Source: Alloacidobacterium sp963823845
GTDB taxonomy: Bacteria; Acidobacteriota; Terriglobia; Terriglobales; Acidobacteriaceae
Assembly (NCBI GenBank): GCA_963823845.1
Contig: CAWGND010000014.1
Span: 434,001 to 498,000 of the forward strand
Direction: 5' to 3'
DNA: 64,000 nt
Part shown: positions 45,901-55,109 of the stretch, one piece after another
Position numbering within the stretch: position 1 is the stretch's first letter
Layout of the letters: the number at the start of each line of letters is the position of its first letter
Position numbers and translations under genes: made by a program
The notes under the pieces: generated by a model
Databases searched by the model: none
Told to the model about the DNA's origin: nothing
What the model saw: the letters and a program-made list of their open reading frames with translations, nothing else

Positions 45901-48900
45901 TAACTCTGAGCTACACGCAAACATCCGGTGCCATCAACGCGAGCAGCGATAACACCGGTACGGAGGGAACAACCGTCGTCTACACGGCGACCGTCACGAA
46001 TACAAGCACCAACGACTCGCCAAAGACGACACTTTCGCTCACCGCCCTGCCTCCAGCTACCAAATTTAAAGTGATCAACATTACCTCAGTCGTCGGAGCG
46101 ACAAACGTAATCGCAAGCTGCGATGCAACCACTGGAACCGGCTGTGCTAAGTTCGTCGACGTGCCCGCCGGCGCATCGCTCGTGTATACGATCACCGGCG
46201 TCTATCTCAGCCCCGGATTCGGAACGACGACGCCCGGACCCTACACGTTTCCGTTCACGGCATCTGCAACCGCCCTGCCTTTCACAACGAATAACCAGAC
46301 CCAGACCGCGAATCTCACCACAACCGTCAGTGGCTACGCCAACCTGACCGTAAACGTGGCCAAGCCTCCGTATCCGGGCTCCGGATACACGAACGCGGCA
46401 ACAGCCTTCAATCTCGGCGCGGGAACGCTGACGTACACGGTCACCGTAAACAACGCCGGACCGAATGCCGTAAACACAGGTGCGTCACTAAGTCTCACCA
46501 ACGCACTTCCCAATGGATTCACCGTGGCCACAGCAACTTGCGCAATCACGGGCAATGCGGCTGCCACCTGCTCACCGGCCGGAACGTCGATGGCCATCAC
46601 GGCGCTTCCGTCCACCGGGCAAATCGTTTACAACATAACCGGCTCCTTCCCCGACAGCCCGACCGGAGCGGGTGCCGTACCCGCGAGCGTCCCAAACGCG
46701 GTCGTAACCGACACGGCGACCCTGCCAACTCTGCCAGCAGGCACGTTCAACCCAAATTCTCTGACCAACGCCCAGAACGTGACGGTGCAGCGCCTGGTCC
46801 ACCTCAAGCTCACGTTGGCAGTAACCTCGACGCCAACGGCAACCGGGGCCAGCTACCCATCGCAGCCCGGATTTAACCTCAGCACCGCGACGCCTGTCAC
46901 CTATACCTACACAATCCAGAACACCGGTCCCGATTACGCCATCAATGTTGGCCTGGCCAGCCTGGATGCTCCGCCAACCGGCTACACGCCTCCGGCAGGA
47001 TCTTTCGCCATTACGCCGCCCACTGCCACCGGGCTCACCTGCACGGGAACGCCTGCCGCCAACCCCTATGCGGCCTGCAGTGTAGCCAATATCGCTCCCG
47101 CAACATCGCCGACATTGGCCTACACGGTTTTGTATCCTGACTTGGCTCCGAATCCCGTCAACTTTGCGAACATAGTGCCGGTCTCCGCGGTACCAGGCAA
47201 CGCTTCAAAAGCTACCTGGAACTACTCGATATCGACACCTGCCGCTTACCCGAATGCAGTGGATAACAATGCCGCTGCAACCGCGGCTGGCGATAACGCA
47301 AGCGCGACACCAGCCACTATCTACCGCACGACCCATCTCAAGATCACCGTCGCCACGCCCTCCGCCACCGCGACCGGCCCGAGCTATCCATCGCAGCCCG
47401 GCTACAACCTCGGCAGTACTCCTCTGAATTACACCTACAGCGTCGAGAACGACGGCCCGAACATCGCCGCCTACGTGCCTCTCAACAACGCATTCGCCCA
47501 ACTGAGCCCGCCGCCGGGATTTGCCCCTCCGGCTGGCTCGGTTGCCGTGACACCTCCAACGAGCGGCAATCTCGCTTGCACTACAGGACCGACAAACCTC
47601 TATTCGTCGAACTGCACCATCGCAGCAGTGTCCCCGAACACATCGACAACACCGCTGCAACTCGTCTTCCCGGTCACCTATCCCGATCTGGCGCCGCCGG
47701 CCGGCACGTATCCAGCACCCGAGAGCGTCTCCGCGGTCCCCACAGACCAGAAGTCCGCGACCTACAACTACACGACAACGACTCCGGCCACCTATGCAAA
47801 CTCTGTAGACAGCAATCCGGCAGCGACCTCTGCCGGCTCAAACACATTCACTGCTCCGGCCAGCATCTACCGCACCGTGCACCTGAAGTTCACTTTGGTG
47901 AATGGCGGACCCACGGTCAACGGTCCGGCCTACGCTATGCCGCCGCCGAACAACGCCAATAACGGCTATAACCTGGGCAGCGCTGTCCAATATTCGTATC
48001 AGATCCAGAACAGCGGCCCCAACATCGCTTTGAACGTACCGCTCAGCAATGCGCTCGCTGTGACCACCCCGGCCGTCTACGTTGCGCCCGCAGGCTCATT
48101 CCAGTTGACAACGCCAACCTCTGGCAGCGTCGTGTGCACTCCTGCCGGCAACAACACCACCAGTACGTGCGGCGTAGAATCGCTACCGCCAGGAACCAGC
48201 AATCTGGCATTCGCCATCGCCTATCCCGACCTGCCTCCGGCGACCTACATCTTCCCAACGCAGGACCTCTCGGCGGTACCGAGCAGCCTGACCAACGCAA
48301 CCTATAAGTATTCGACCATCACCCCCGCCACCTACGCGAACGCGATCGACAGCAACCCAACGGGAACAGCCGCAGGAGACAACACCAGCGCCACTTCAAT
48401 CAACCTCTTCCGCACTTCAGCGATGACGCTGACCACGCCCGCCGTCACTGGCGCGGGCACGCCCTGCGCGCCTTCGTCGCCCACGCCCTGCTTTTACATG
48501 GCAAACAGCGGCGGTCCCACGAATACCGGAATGTTCGACACGGCAACCTACACCGTTCAGGTCAACAACAGCGGTCCCAATCTGGCAACCAATAGCGTCC
48601 TGACCATCCCGCTGCCGGCAAATTTCCTTTTCACACCCAATATGTCGGTCGCATTCAACGGAATCGCAACGACGGGAGTGACCAACCAACTGGTTTGCAC
48701 CTACCAGAGCGTGTCCAACGCAATCGTCTGCCAGGGCTACGTTCCATCCGGAAACCCGCAGGCCAGCACGGTAACCGTCACCAGCAAATTCAGCACTGCA
48801 ACGGTTCCCGTCGGCGCTGCCTTCACAACGACGGCAGCATCTCCCGGATCTGCGTCCATAGCGGCGACGGCCGTAGGCACCTACACCCCCGTCAACTTGC

Positions 48901-51818
48901 CGACAGTCGCCATTGACCGCGCATCGCATCTGGTCGCCGTCAAGCTGGTTGGCCCCGCACCCGGCAACGTCTCACCCAACGGCTTCGCGGTAAACGGCGT
49001 GCTCGCAATCAATCTCGACGAGAAAGTCGCCGCTGACGCCAACGGCAAGAACGACGCCGTTCAGATCACGCAGCAGATCGGCAATGCCGGCCTGAATGAT
49101 GCCACCGGCGTCGTCATCACTGACACCCTGCCGCCGTACTTCATCCTGACCCAGTTGCCGAGTCCGTCCGTAGCCACCTGCACCGTTAGCGGCCCAACAA
49201 CAAACGACGCAGCCAGACATCCAATGACCGGCTCCGCCCCCGCAATCCTGACCTGCGCCTTGCAGAATGCGGTGCCGCGTGGCACCGCGACGTCAGGCTC
49301 TGGATCGACGCACGGCACCGTCAACGGAGCCTTCGCTCAGGTCATCTATTACGGCAAATTTGAAGACAACGGCTTGCAGCCCGACGCGATTCCGCTGCCC
49401 CAGAGTTCGACCACGATCCAGTTCGCCACGCTCTCCGCCTCGTCTGCCGACCTCGTCAACCTCGGTGCCGCATCCGATTCCACCAGCGCTTCGGTCGCGC
49501 CCGTTCCGGTCATGCGCGCCGCGCACCTGCACTTCACGCTGACACAATACGTGCAACCAGGCGACGCGCCCCTCAATCGAGTGGGCGGAGTCGCCGGCCC
49601 CGGCATCGCGGAAGCGCAGCTTGGCGCGAATGGCGGCGAAGTCATCAATCCGCTCCGCTATCAGGTCAGAGTCACGAATGACGGCCCGAATATCGCGATC
49701 GATCCCATCGTAAGCTCGACGCTGCCGATGAACCCGGGCGGAGGCACGACACGGTTCGTCAACGTCACCCAGAGCATCGAGCCATCGTCAACGCCAGGCT
49801 TCCCGGTCGTGCCGCCCAGCTGCACCAGCGTCCAGGCTTGCCAGGATGCGGGCATGATCGCATCCGGAGCCGCAGTGCTCTACAACGTCGATGGAAATTT
49901 CGACCTCAATACTCTCACTGAGGGCAATTCCGGAGCGCGCACTTTTGCTTCCGCTGTCATGTCTTCGAGTGTCGTGGACAGCAATCCCACGGCGACCGCT
50001 GGCGGCGATCAGCAGACCAGCCTGCCAATCACAGTCGTCAATACGCCGGCAGGCGCGAACTTCACCCTGGCGCCCTTTATCGGGAGCCTCGCGCAGCCGG
50101 TCAACCTGAAACTCGGCACCGTACAGGTAGCCGGCATCACCGGCCTTGTTGCCTCCGGCGCCTCTCCCGCGCCGGCATTGCCCTCCGGCCCATCGCCCAA
50201 TCCTCCCGACAACGGAGCGAATGTGGCCCTCTATCAATTCGGACAGGGCGGCATCTACTACATGCTGGGAACAACCGCGGGCGTGCCGACAGCCACGGCA
50301 AACCAGACAATGATTTGCCTGAACTCAATCCCCGACACCTTCCGGAAACCGGAGCGCGTCCTGTTGTGGGCGCTCAGCAATGCGCCAACCGGAACAGCAT
50401 TCGGCACCGTCCCGCACTTCACCAACACTGCCACCGAGGGCGATATCACTACGCTGGTTCTGCCCCTGGGCGGAGGCAGCTACTCCGTGCCCGTGGCAAA
50501 TACCTCATATCCGCCGCCGCCCGCCCAGCCCCAACCCGCCCAGGTCTGCGGCGTTCTCAACGGATTGGCAGAGGCAGCCAACCCGACAACACTCGCTGTC
50601 CTTGAGCCGGTCAATTTTGCCCCGTATATTAGGACGGCGGTCACTGCGGCCAACTCGGGCAATTCGCAGCCCGGCAAGGGTGTAACCGCCGCGGCCGCTC
50701 AGGTCGATCTGACGATCAGCCCGCAGAACAACTACGATTACAACGATGCGGACCCGTGCTACACCGATACAGGTGGCACAACGCGCAGCATCTGCAACGA
50801 CAACGTCCAGGTAACCACCTTCCTCTTCGGCGGCGGCAACCTGATCGCCGATGCGCAGGTGGATACCTACTTCGTAGGGGATATCCAGTCCAATCCCAAG
50901 CCGCAGTTCAACTTGCCGGCCGGTCAACCGCAACTCTACCTCGTGCTTGCTGATCAGCTGGGCGCGCAGGGCTATATGGAGATGAACTCCGGCGGCAATA
51001 CCCAGGTCTGCGATCCGGGGAATCCATCGGGGAACTACACTCCGACCACCCCGACGTGCCCGCTGCCCAATCCGTTGCCGAGCGGCGTTGCCGTGCCGCC
51101 GGCGCAAACCATTCTGCCTTTGCCGAACGACTCGTCCGTCGAGGTGGCCCTGCTGACAGGCAACGTCGGCTTCGGCGGATCAACCGGCCTGATTCCACTG
51201 CCACAAACGCCGACTCCTGAAGCCGTTGCCAACGTGACGGCGGGCCAGACCGCAGGCTTTGCATGGAACTGGCTGACCGAGCAGCCTCAAGTCCAGGGTG
51301 TTGGAAGCAACGCTCCCCCGGTGCTGACGCTTGCCTGCGTCAGTGCAGACGGCACAAACCTCGCGTCTGCCGGTATTCAGTGCACTGTCCCGCAGACCTA
51401 TACTTACTCCACGGGTTCAGGGAGCAGCCTGGTCATTACGGTGCCGCCTGCCGTTTACGTAGTTACGACCAGCAATACAGCCGTGGGAGCATTGCTCGAG
51501 GCTCCGCTCAGCCGGGAAGTCCGGGTTGTCGCTGCGATCGTCTTCCCGGTGGGCGCCATTCCACTGGTTCTTTTGCTGCGACGCAGAAAGGCTCTGAATC
51601 TCTCCGGGTGGCTTGCCGTACTGTTCTTCGCGTCAATGATAGGGCTGGGAATCGGCTGCGGCAGCTCGGCATTCCAGAATCAGCGTGGCACCACGACAAC
51701 CGCGACGCCCGCAGGCACCTATCAGTTCATTGTTACCGCTACAGGCACTGACAGCAACGGCAACCCGATTAACATCAAGACTTACCCCTTTGCTGTGACC
51801 GTATCTGCGGTGAAGTAA
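42987..51818 (+). CDS. giant secreted SBBP/DUF11-repeat protein
   Basis: A 2943-residue surface or secreted protein. A signal peptide (SILWFTLAGLLFPAAKALCQA) is followed by the propeller-type opening of SBBP-repeat proteins (PLAFEENDGQLAPELSFLG), with the classic RQIYPGIDTEFYDRNGELEHDF strand (core YPGIDTEFYDRNG) and LVIDPVIAFATYV near residue 245. Residues about 250-820 form beta-propeller-like blades. From about 980 to 2330 come eight DUF11-type beta-sandwich repeats, each with an N(S/T)GPN-like core. About 500 further beta-rich residues follow. Then come two short hydrophobic helices (about 2849-2864 and 2873-2891) flanking a LLRRRK stretch, and a 50-residue GTY-type tail. The start is the ATG at 42987; an earlier in-frame TTG is less likely. 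The function is probably adhesive or matrix-like. Confidence 0.9.
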   Translation: MPSFDTHWLARTFSRSILWFTLAGLLFPAAKALCQARSAVTSPAPTVTAKLISALPLAFEENDGQLAPELSFLGRSQSYSVAIELDRLRFLMPSAGASSDVDVLFSGSRGGSPVSLSGVAYRSNYFIGSDPSRWHEGVANFSRVGIRQIYPGIDTEFYDRNGELEHDFVVAPGADAKQIRLDLRSAQHATLTANGDAIIPAANGELRFRKPMAYQFDTQGRRVAVDTSYRLFGRSLRFEVGAYDRSRTLVIDPVIAFATYVAGTAGSTGTQMTSDGSGNLYLVGSTTNINAFPALPSGVNPTKSVGTGSNSTNVFVAALASPQLGSALKWLTFLGNSGTTTTTSKATSVAFSTHGTGGTIYVGGTTSATGFPGVVTGNFSATFPGGTTTQTGFVTTLNAGTGASPNSTYISTASTNDTTLVAGVAADTAGDVFITGFGLGAGLPLKNSLGGDTSNPLPTTGNSNAYVIELTSNLQAANLVTYVQSSAAGNYQTSGIQIDAGGQIYVSGSVGLAGAATTVRFPTPQSLPSGGGYTAAKDFPACPRATTNTSAFLTQIIPAVNPAHTSLGFSLFTCASSSGTESETATALALGSSGIYLAGNTSNSDSQDLFSTGVLYGTPSTTPDSFATAAPAAGVQSNGVGKLGFIIRAPVSGSPLMVGTPSAFTYFGGPLVTAGTSLNAVAIDDTNHLLQVAGQTDSTRASMPTTASPAPSTLPSGQDSSGNNLRGFLYTFDESASPFLDKVTGISYLGNATTKSQGLSVAPDGDAGAYVLTQDSLGASGFSFTSANAIGVATASQPNAYIADIQGTNASSTPGGLTLTVDANSPTIDGNACSDAAGSTSPCVIAYNNASDTSTVLYTWDLNLSAGQADNVVLNFPEQDAFTSSASPAYAIKLDGTAIANCASKQNNNGTTCIIPSVTAGTQTVTLQAVTGPNAQSSVGTAFAFDGNAADAEGEYADAPQPNVTIAAPVAITLSYTQTSGAINASSDNTGTEGTTVVYTATVTNTSTNDSPKTTLSLTALPPATKFKVINITSVVGATNVIASCDATTGTGCAKFVDVPAGASLVYTITGVYLSPGFGTTTPGPYTFPFTASATALPFTTNNQTQTANLTTTVSGYANLTVNVAKPPYPGSGYTNAATAFNLGAGTLTYTVTVNNAGPNAVNTGASLSLTNALPNGFTVATATCAITGNAAATCSPAGTSMAITALPSTGQIVYNITGSFPDSPTGAGAVPASVPNAVVTDTATLPTLPAGTFNPNSLTNAQNVTVQRLVHLKLTLAVTSTPTATGASYPSQPGFNLSTATPVTYTYTIQNTGPDYAINVGLASLDAPPTGYTPPAGSFAITPPTATGLTCTGTPAANPYAACSVANIAPATSPTLAYTVLYPDLAPNPVNFANIVPVSAVPGNASKATWNYSISTPAAYPNAVDNNAAATAAGDNASATPATIYRTTHLKITVATPSATATGPSYPSQPGYNLGSTPLNYTYSVENDGPNIAAYVPLNNAFAQLSPPPGFAPPAGSVAVTPPTSGNLACTTGPTNLYSSNCTIAAVSPNTSTTPLQLVFPVTYPDLAPPAGTYPAPESVSAVPTDQKSATYNYTTTTPATYANSVDSNPAATSAGSNTFTAPASIYRTVHLKFTLVNGGPTVNGPAYAMPPPNNANNGYNLGSAVQYSYQIQNSGPNIALNVPLSNALAVTTPAVYVAPAGSFQLTTPTSGSVVCTPAGNNTTSTCGVESLPPGTSNLAFAIAYPDLPPATYIFPTQDLSAVPSSLTNATYKYSTITPATYANAIDSNPTGTAAGDNTSATSINLFRTSAMTLTTPAVTGAGTPCAPSSPTPCFYMANSGGPTNTGMFDTATYTVQVNNSGPNLATNSVLTIPLPANFLFTPNMSVAFNGIATTGVTNQLVCTYQSVSNAIVCQGYVPSGNPQASTVTVTSKFSTATVPVGAAFTTTAASPGSASIAATAVGTYTPVNLPTVAIDRASHLVAVKLVGPAPGNVSPNGFAVNGVLAINLDEKVAADANGKNDAVQITQQIGNAGLNDATGVVITDTLPPYFILTQLPSPSVATCTVSGPTTNDAARHPMTGSAPAILTCALQNAVPRGTATSGSGSTHGTVNGAFAQVIYYGKFEDNGLQPDAIPLPQSSTTIQFATLSASSADLVNLGAASDSTSASVAPVPVMRAAHLHFTLTQYVQPGDAPLNRVGGVAGPGIAEAQLGANGGEVINPLRYQVRVTNDGPNIAIDPIVSSTLPMNPGGGTTRFVNVTQSIEPSSTPGFPVVPPSCTSVQACQDAGMIASGAAVLYNVDGNFDLNTLTEGNSGARTFASAVMSSSVVDSNPTATAGGDQQTSLPITVVNTPAGANFTLAPFIGSLAQPVNLKLGTVQVAGITGLVASGASPAPALPSGPSPNPPDNGANVALYQFGQGGIYYMLGTTAGVPTATANQTMICLNSIPDTFRKPERVLLWALSNAPTGTAFGTVPHFTNTATEGDITTLVLPLGGGSYSVPVANTSYPPPPAQPQPAQVCGVLNGLAEAANPTTLAVLEPVNFAPYIRTAVTAANSGNSQPGKGVTAAAAQVDLTISPQNNYDYNDADPCYTDTGGTTRSICNDNVQVTTFLFGGGNLIADAQVDTYFVGDIQSNPKPQFNLPAGQPQLYLVLADQLGAQGYMEMNSGGNTQVCDPGNPSGNYTPTTPTCPLPNPLPSGVAVPPAQTILPLPNDSSVEVALLTGNVGFGGSTGLIPLPQTPTPEAVANVTAGQTAGFAWNWLTEQPQVQGVGSNAPPVLTLACVSADGTNLASAGIQCTVPQTYTYSTGSGSSLVITVPPAVYVVTTSNTAVGALLEAPLSREVRVVAAIVFPVGAIPLVLLLRRRKALNLSGWLAVLFFASMIGLGIGCGSSAFQNQRGTTTTATPAGTYQFIVTATGTDSNGNPINIKTYPFAVTVSAVK
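45940..49970 (+). repeat. eight DUF11-type protein repeats inside the giant gene
   Basis: Repeats of about 180 residues (540 bases) begin near 45940, 46340, 46800, 47335, 47880, 48420, 48930 and 49525. Most open with a His-Leu-Lys/His-x-Thr strand (HLKLTLAV, HLKITVAT, HLKFTLVN, HLHFTLTQ). They carry a central QNTGPDYA / ENDGPNIA / QNSGPNIA / NNSGPNLA / TNDGPNIA turn. The conservation is at protein level; DNA copies have drifted. Confidence 0.8.
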
Positions 51819-51881
51819 GACGTCGAATGCAACGCCCATTGCACAGCCAGCACTATCGATTGCGGGTCTGACGCGAGGTGA

Positions 51882-51920
51882 CGAAAGGGTCATTCCATGA
51901 ATGAACCTTTCGTGTTAGCT
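51882..51920 (+). terminator. hairpin after the giant gene
   Basis: CGAAAGGGTCATTC (51882-51895) pairs with GAATGAACCTTTCG (51899-51912) across a 3-base loop with one mismatch. TGTTAGCTTTG follows. It lies 64 bases past the stop. Confidence 0.65.
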
Positions 51921-52043
51921 TTGTCCGCAGCGCTTCTTTGCAGACATCTTCATGCGTCTAAATCCCAACCCCCGGGATTTTCAAGGATGCCGCGCGGACA
52001 AAAACTTGATGGTAATGAGCTGGTTAGAGGGTAGTAAGCGCGG

Positions 52044-55000
52044 ATGAGCAACCAACCTTTGGGAACACCAACAGTTACCCGGATCGGCCGATATGACATC
52101 GTTGGGGAGTTGGGCCGGGGCGGGATGGGCATCGTCTACCGCGGAGAGGACCGCCTGATTGGCCGTGAAGTCGCCATCAAGACCCTCACCGAGATCACTC
52201 CAGAGCTACGCGACCGATTTTACGTTGAAGCCCGTTCCGGCATCCTGAACCACCCCAACATCGTCACCGTCTACGAGTTCGGCGAGCACGAAGGCATGCC
52301 CTACATCGCCATGGAGTTCGTCTCCGGCGATTCGCTCGAAAAAATCCTGCCCTCCGGCCGCAAGCTCACGTTGCTCGAAACACTCTCCATCATCGAACAA
52401 CTCTGTTCTGGCCTGGGATATGCCCACCAGAACCGCGTCGTGCACCGCGACATTAAGCCGGCCAATGTCATCGTGCAGCCCGACGGCAAGGTGAAAATCG
52501 TCGACTTCGGAATCGCCCGTCTGGCCGACCAGGCCACGCGCCTTACCAAAACCGATGCCGTCATCGGCACCTTCCACTACATCGCTCCCGAGCGACTCAA
52601 AGGCGAGATGAGCGATGGCCGGTCCGACATCTGGTCGGTCGGCGTCATGCTCTACCAGATGCTCAGCGGCGAGCTGCCATTTAATGGCGACGACATTTCG
52701 ACGCTCTACAAGGTCATCAATGAGGCGCACCCATCGATCAAGGGGTTGGTTCCCGACATCCCTGATGATCTGGTAGCCATCGTCGACCGCTCGCTCGCCA
52801 AGAGTCCCGACGACCGCTACGGCACCGCCGAAGAAATGGCTTTCGATCTGCAGGGCATCTCGGAAGGCCTGAAGAAAGAGCGCGTCGGCGAGTTGTTGAC
52901 GTCTGCCAGGCGCCTGATGGAGCAGCGCCAGTTGGCCAGCGCGCGCACCGTGCTCATCGATTTGCAGCGCATAGACCCGCAGAATCTTGAAGCCAAGCGC
53001 CTCACGCGTGAGGTGCAGGAGCAGCTCAACAAACTGCAAAAGGCCGAGCTGGTGCGGCAGATCGTCGAGCAGGCCGAAGAAGCTGTTCTGTCGCAGAATT
53101 ACGATGACGCCGTCTCCTATTACAGGCAGGCCATGAAGGTGGACACGGAGAACGCGCTCCAGCTCGGCGAAAAGCTCGAAAACGCGGTGCGACTGAAGGA
53201 AAAGCAGGACAGGGTTCGCATTCTCTGGAAACAGGCCGGCGATGCGCGCGAGCGCGGCGATCTGATGTCCGCGCAGGAGTTTCTCGGCCAGGCGCTTAAG
53301 CTCGACGAGAAGAGCACCGACCTGCGCAACGCCTACTCGACCGTCCTGCGCGAAATGGAGCGCAAAGCCAGGGAAAGCAAGCTCCAGGAGCTGCTCGCCG
53401 CCGCGCGCCAGGAATACTCCGCGCGGAAATACACAGAAGCTCTGATTCACCTGCGCGCCGCGGCGGAAATTGACCCGGCACAGCCCGAAGTGCAGAAGTT
53501 GATTCACGAGGCCCTGACACGCGAGGAAGAAGAGCGCCGCCGCGCCCTGATTGAGCACATGGTCGCCGAGATCCAGGAGTCGATCTATCGCGAAGACTAC
53601 GACCTCGCGCTGAATCATATCAATCGCGCGCTCGAAAAGCTGCCCTCGGAAGCCCAGCTGCTGCGCCTCAAGGCGGAGACGGAGAAAAAGAAGCGCGACT
53701 ACGAGGCTCGGCAGATCGTTCAGACAACCTTGCAGCAGGCGCAGAAGATCTTCCCCGAATCGCCGCTGGATGCGATTACCCTGATTGATCGCGCACTTGA
53801 ACAGGTGCCCGGGGATGAGAACCTCGTGCAGTTCAAGAGCATGCTCGAGTTTCAGCTCAAGCAGATCAAGAAAGACGAGTTGCAGGCGCAATATCTCAAG
53901 CGCGCACACGCCGCGATCGACAGCGGCGAATTCGACGAAGCCATTCGCACCCTCGAATCCGGCTTGATCGATTGCGGTGAAACGCATGAACTAACCTCGC
54001 TGCTCGATTTCGCCCGCACCGAGCAGCGGTCCAGTCTGCGCCAGCGTCAGACGGCGACCGTCCGCGATGAAGCCCAGGCGCTGATGCAAAGCGGCCAGTA
54101 TGAAGCCGCCATCGGAAAGCTCGAACCGGCAGTTGCATCCACAAACGATGGATCCCTCAAAACGCTGCTCGAACAAGCCCGCGGAACTCTGCGCGAAGCT
54201 GCGCAGCGGGTAGAGAGCGTGGCTGCGCGCACCCGGTCCCTCGCCGAAACCGACCTGCAGGGCGCGCTGCGGCTGCTCGATAGCCAGCCGCAGGAAATTC
54301 TCGCCCTCAGCCAGATCACTGCATTGCGGCAGGAGCTGGCGCGCAAGGCAGAAGTAGAGAGCGCGATTCACGACGGGATCGCACTCTCCGATGAAGCGTT
54401 GGCAAAGAACGACCTGCACGGAGGCTTGGACGCGCTCGAGTCCGTCCGCCGCGCCTACGGCGAATCACCCGCGCTCACGCAGGCCATTGCAGCGTACCAA
54501 GCCAAGCGACGTCCAGCTGCCAACGCCTTGTTCGCGTCCGCGATCGAAGGCGCCCGCAAGGCGTTGCTGCGCAACCAAGCAACCGCAGCCCTCGAAGAGC
54601 TGCGCCGCCCGGCTAACTTCCTTGAGTTCGCCGACACACAGGTGCAGGCCGACTGGAAGCGCTTGGTGGAAGAAGCCACCAAGGCCGCCGGCGCCAAATC
54701 GCGCGCCGGCTCTGACTCCCTCCCGATCATTGTCCAGGCCAAGCCACGTACTGGCCTCTATATCACCATCGCCCTCGTCGCCGTCGCAGTGATCGCGGGT
54801 GCCGTCGTGCTCTTTCTCCGCCCCAGCGCCCCGCCGCTCCCGCCCACCTATATGCAACTGAACGGCATGCCGTGGGCCACCGTGAGCCGTGTCATCGATC
54901 CCACAGGGAAGAGCGTCCCGTTGCCGCCGGGCGATCCAACCACGCCCCTGCGCCTCGACGGGCTCACACCCGGCATGTATAAGGTCGTCTTTCAGGGCCC

Positions 55001-55109
55001 GGACAACAGCCAACAGACTCAGAACTGCCACATTTCACCTGAGGAGCACCTCTGCACCGTCAGTTTCGGCGAGCCTGATATCCAGCAGTTGATCGGAGGC
55101 CAGAAGTGA
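52044..55109 (+). CDS. transmembrane Ser/Thr protein kinase with long helical-repeat region
   Basis: A 1021-residue PknB-type kinase. The domain near the N-terminus (about 14-275) is complete: GRGGMGIVYRGED P-loop, VAIK lysine (about 46), HRDIKPAN catalytic loop (about 134), DFGIA (about 154) and the APE-type GTFHYIAPE. A long helical region (about 285-880) of TPR-like 34-residue units follows, such as YDDAVSYYRQAMKVDTENAL and YTEALIHLRAAAEIDPAQPE, all in the cytoplasm. One membrane helix (about 904-926) precedes a 90-residue extracytoplasmic domain with PGMYKVVFQG, a PEGA-like sensor. The TPR gene that follows starts within its stop codon (GTGA). Input sensed and targets are unknown. Confidence 0.93.
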   Translation: MSNQPLGTPTVTRIGRYDIVGELGRGGMGIVYRGEDRLIGREVAIKTLTEITPELRDRFYVEARSGILNHPNIVTVYEFGEHEGMPYIAMEFVSGDSLEKILPSGRKLTLLETLSIIEQLCSGLGYAHQNRVVHRDIKPANVIVQPDGKVKIVDFGIARLADQATRLTKTDAVIGTFHYIAPERLKGEMSDGRSDIWSVGVMLYQMLSGELPFNGDDISTLYKVINEAHPSIKGLVPDIPDDLVAIVDRSLAKSPDDRYGTAEEMAFDLQGISEGLKKERVGELLTSARRLMEQRQLASARTVLIDLQRIDPQNLEAKRLTREVQEQLNKLQKAELVRQIVEQAEEAVLSQNYDDAVSYYRQAMKVDTENALQLGEKLENAVRLKEKQDRVRILWKQAGDARERGDLMSAQEFLGQALKLDEKSTDLRNAYSTVLREMERKARESKLQELLAAARQEYSARKYTEALIHLRAAAEIDPAQPEVQKLIHEALTREEEERRRALIEHMVAEIQESIYREDYDLALNHINRALEKLPSEAQLLRLKAETEKKKRDYEARQIVQTTLQQAQKIFPESPLDAITLIDRALEQVPGDENLVQFKSMLEFQLKQIKKDELQAQYLKRAHAAIDSGEFDEAIRTLESGLIDCGETHELTSLLDFARTEQRSSLRQRQTATVRDEAQALMQSGQYEAAIGKLEPAVASTNDGSLKTLLEQARGTLREAAQRVESVAARTRSLAETDLQGALRLLDSQPQEILALSQITALRQELARKAEVESAIHDGIALSDEALAKNDLHGGLDALESVRRAYGESPALTQAIAAYQAKRRPAANALFASAIEGARKALLRNQATAALEELRRPANFLEFADTQVQADWKRLVEEATKAAGAKSRAGSDSLPIIVQAKPRTGLYITIALVAVAVIAGAVVLFLRPSAPPLPPTYMQLNGMPWATVSRVIDPTGKSVPLPPGDPTTPLRLDGLTPGMYKVVFQGPDNSQQTQNCHISPEEHLCTVSFGEPDIQQLIGGQK

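Noticed and set aside
43800..51500. Repetitive DNA in the giant gene as a possible CRISPR or tandem DNA repeat
   Set aside because: The repetition is at protein level, with a period of about 180 residues and divergent DNA; there are no short direct repeats with spacers.
52206..53987. A 593-residue open frame on the minus strand inside the kinase gene
   Set aside because: It lies wholly opposite well-conserved kinase and repeat sequence and carries no domain. It is a shadow of codon bias.
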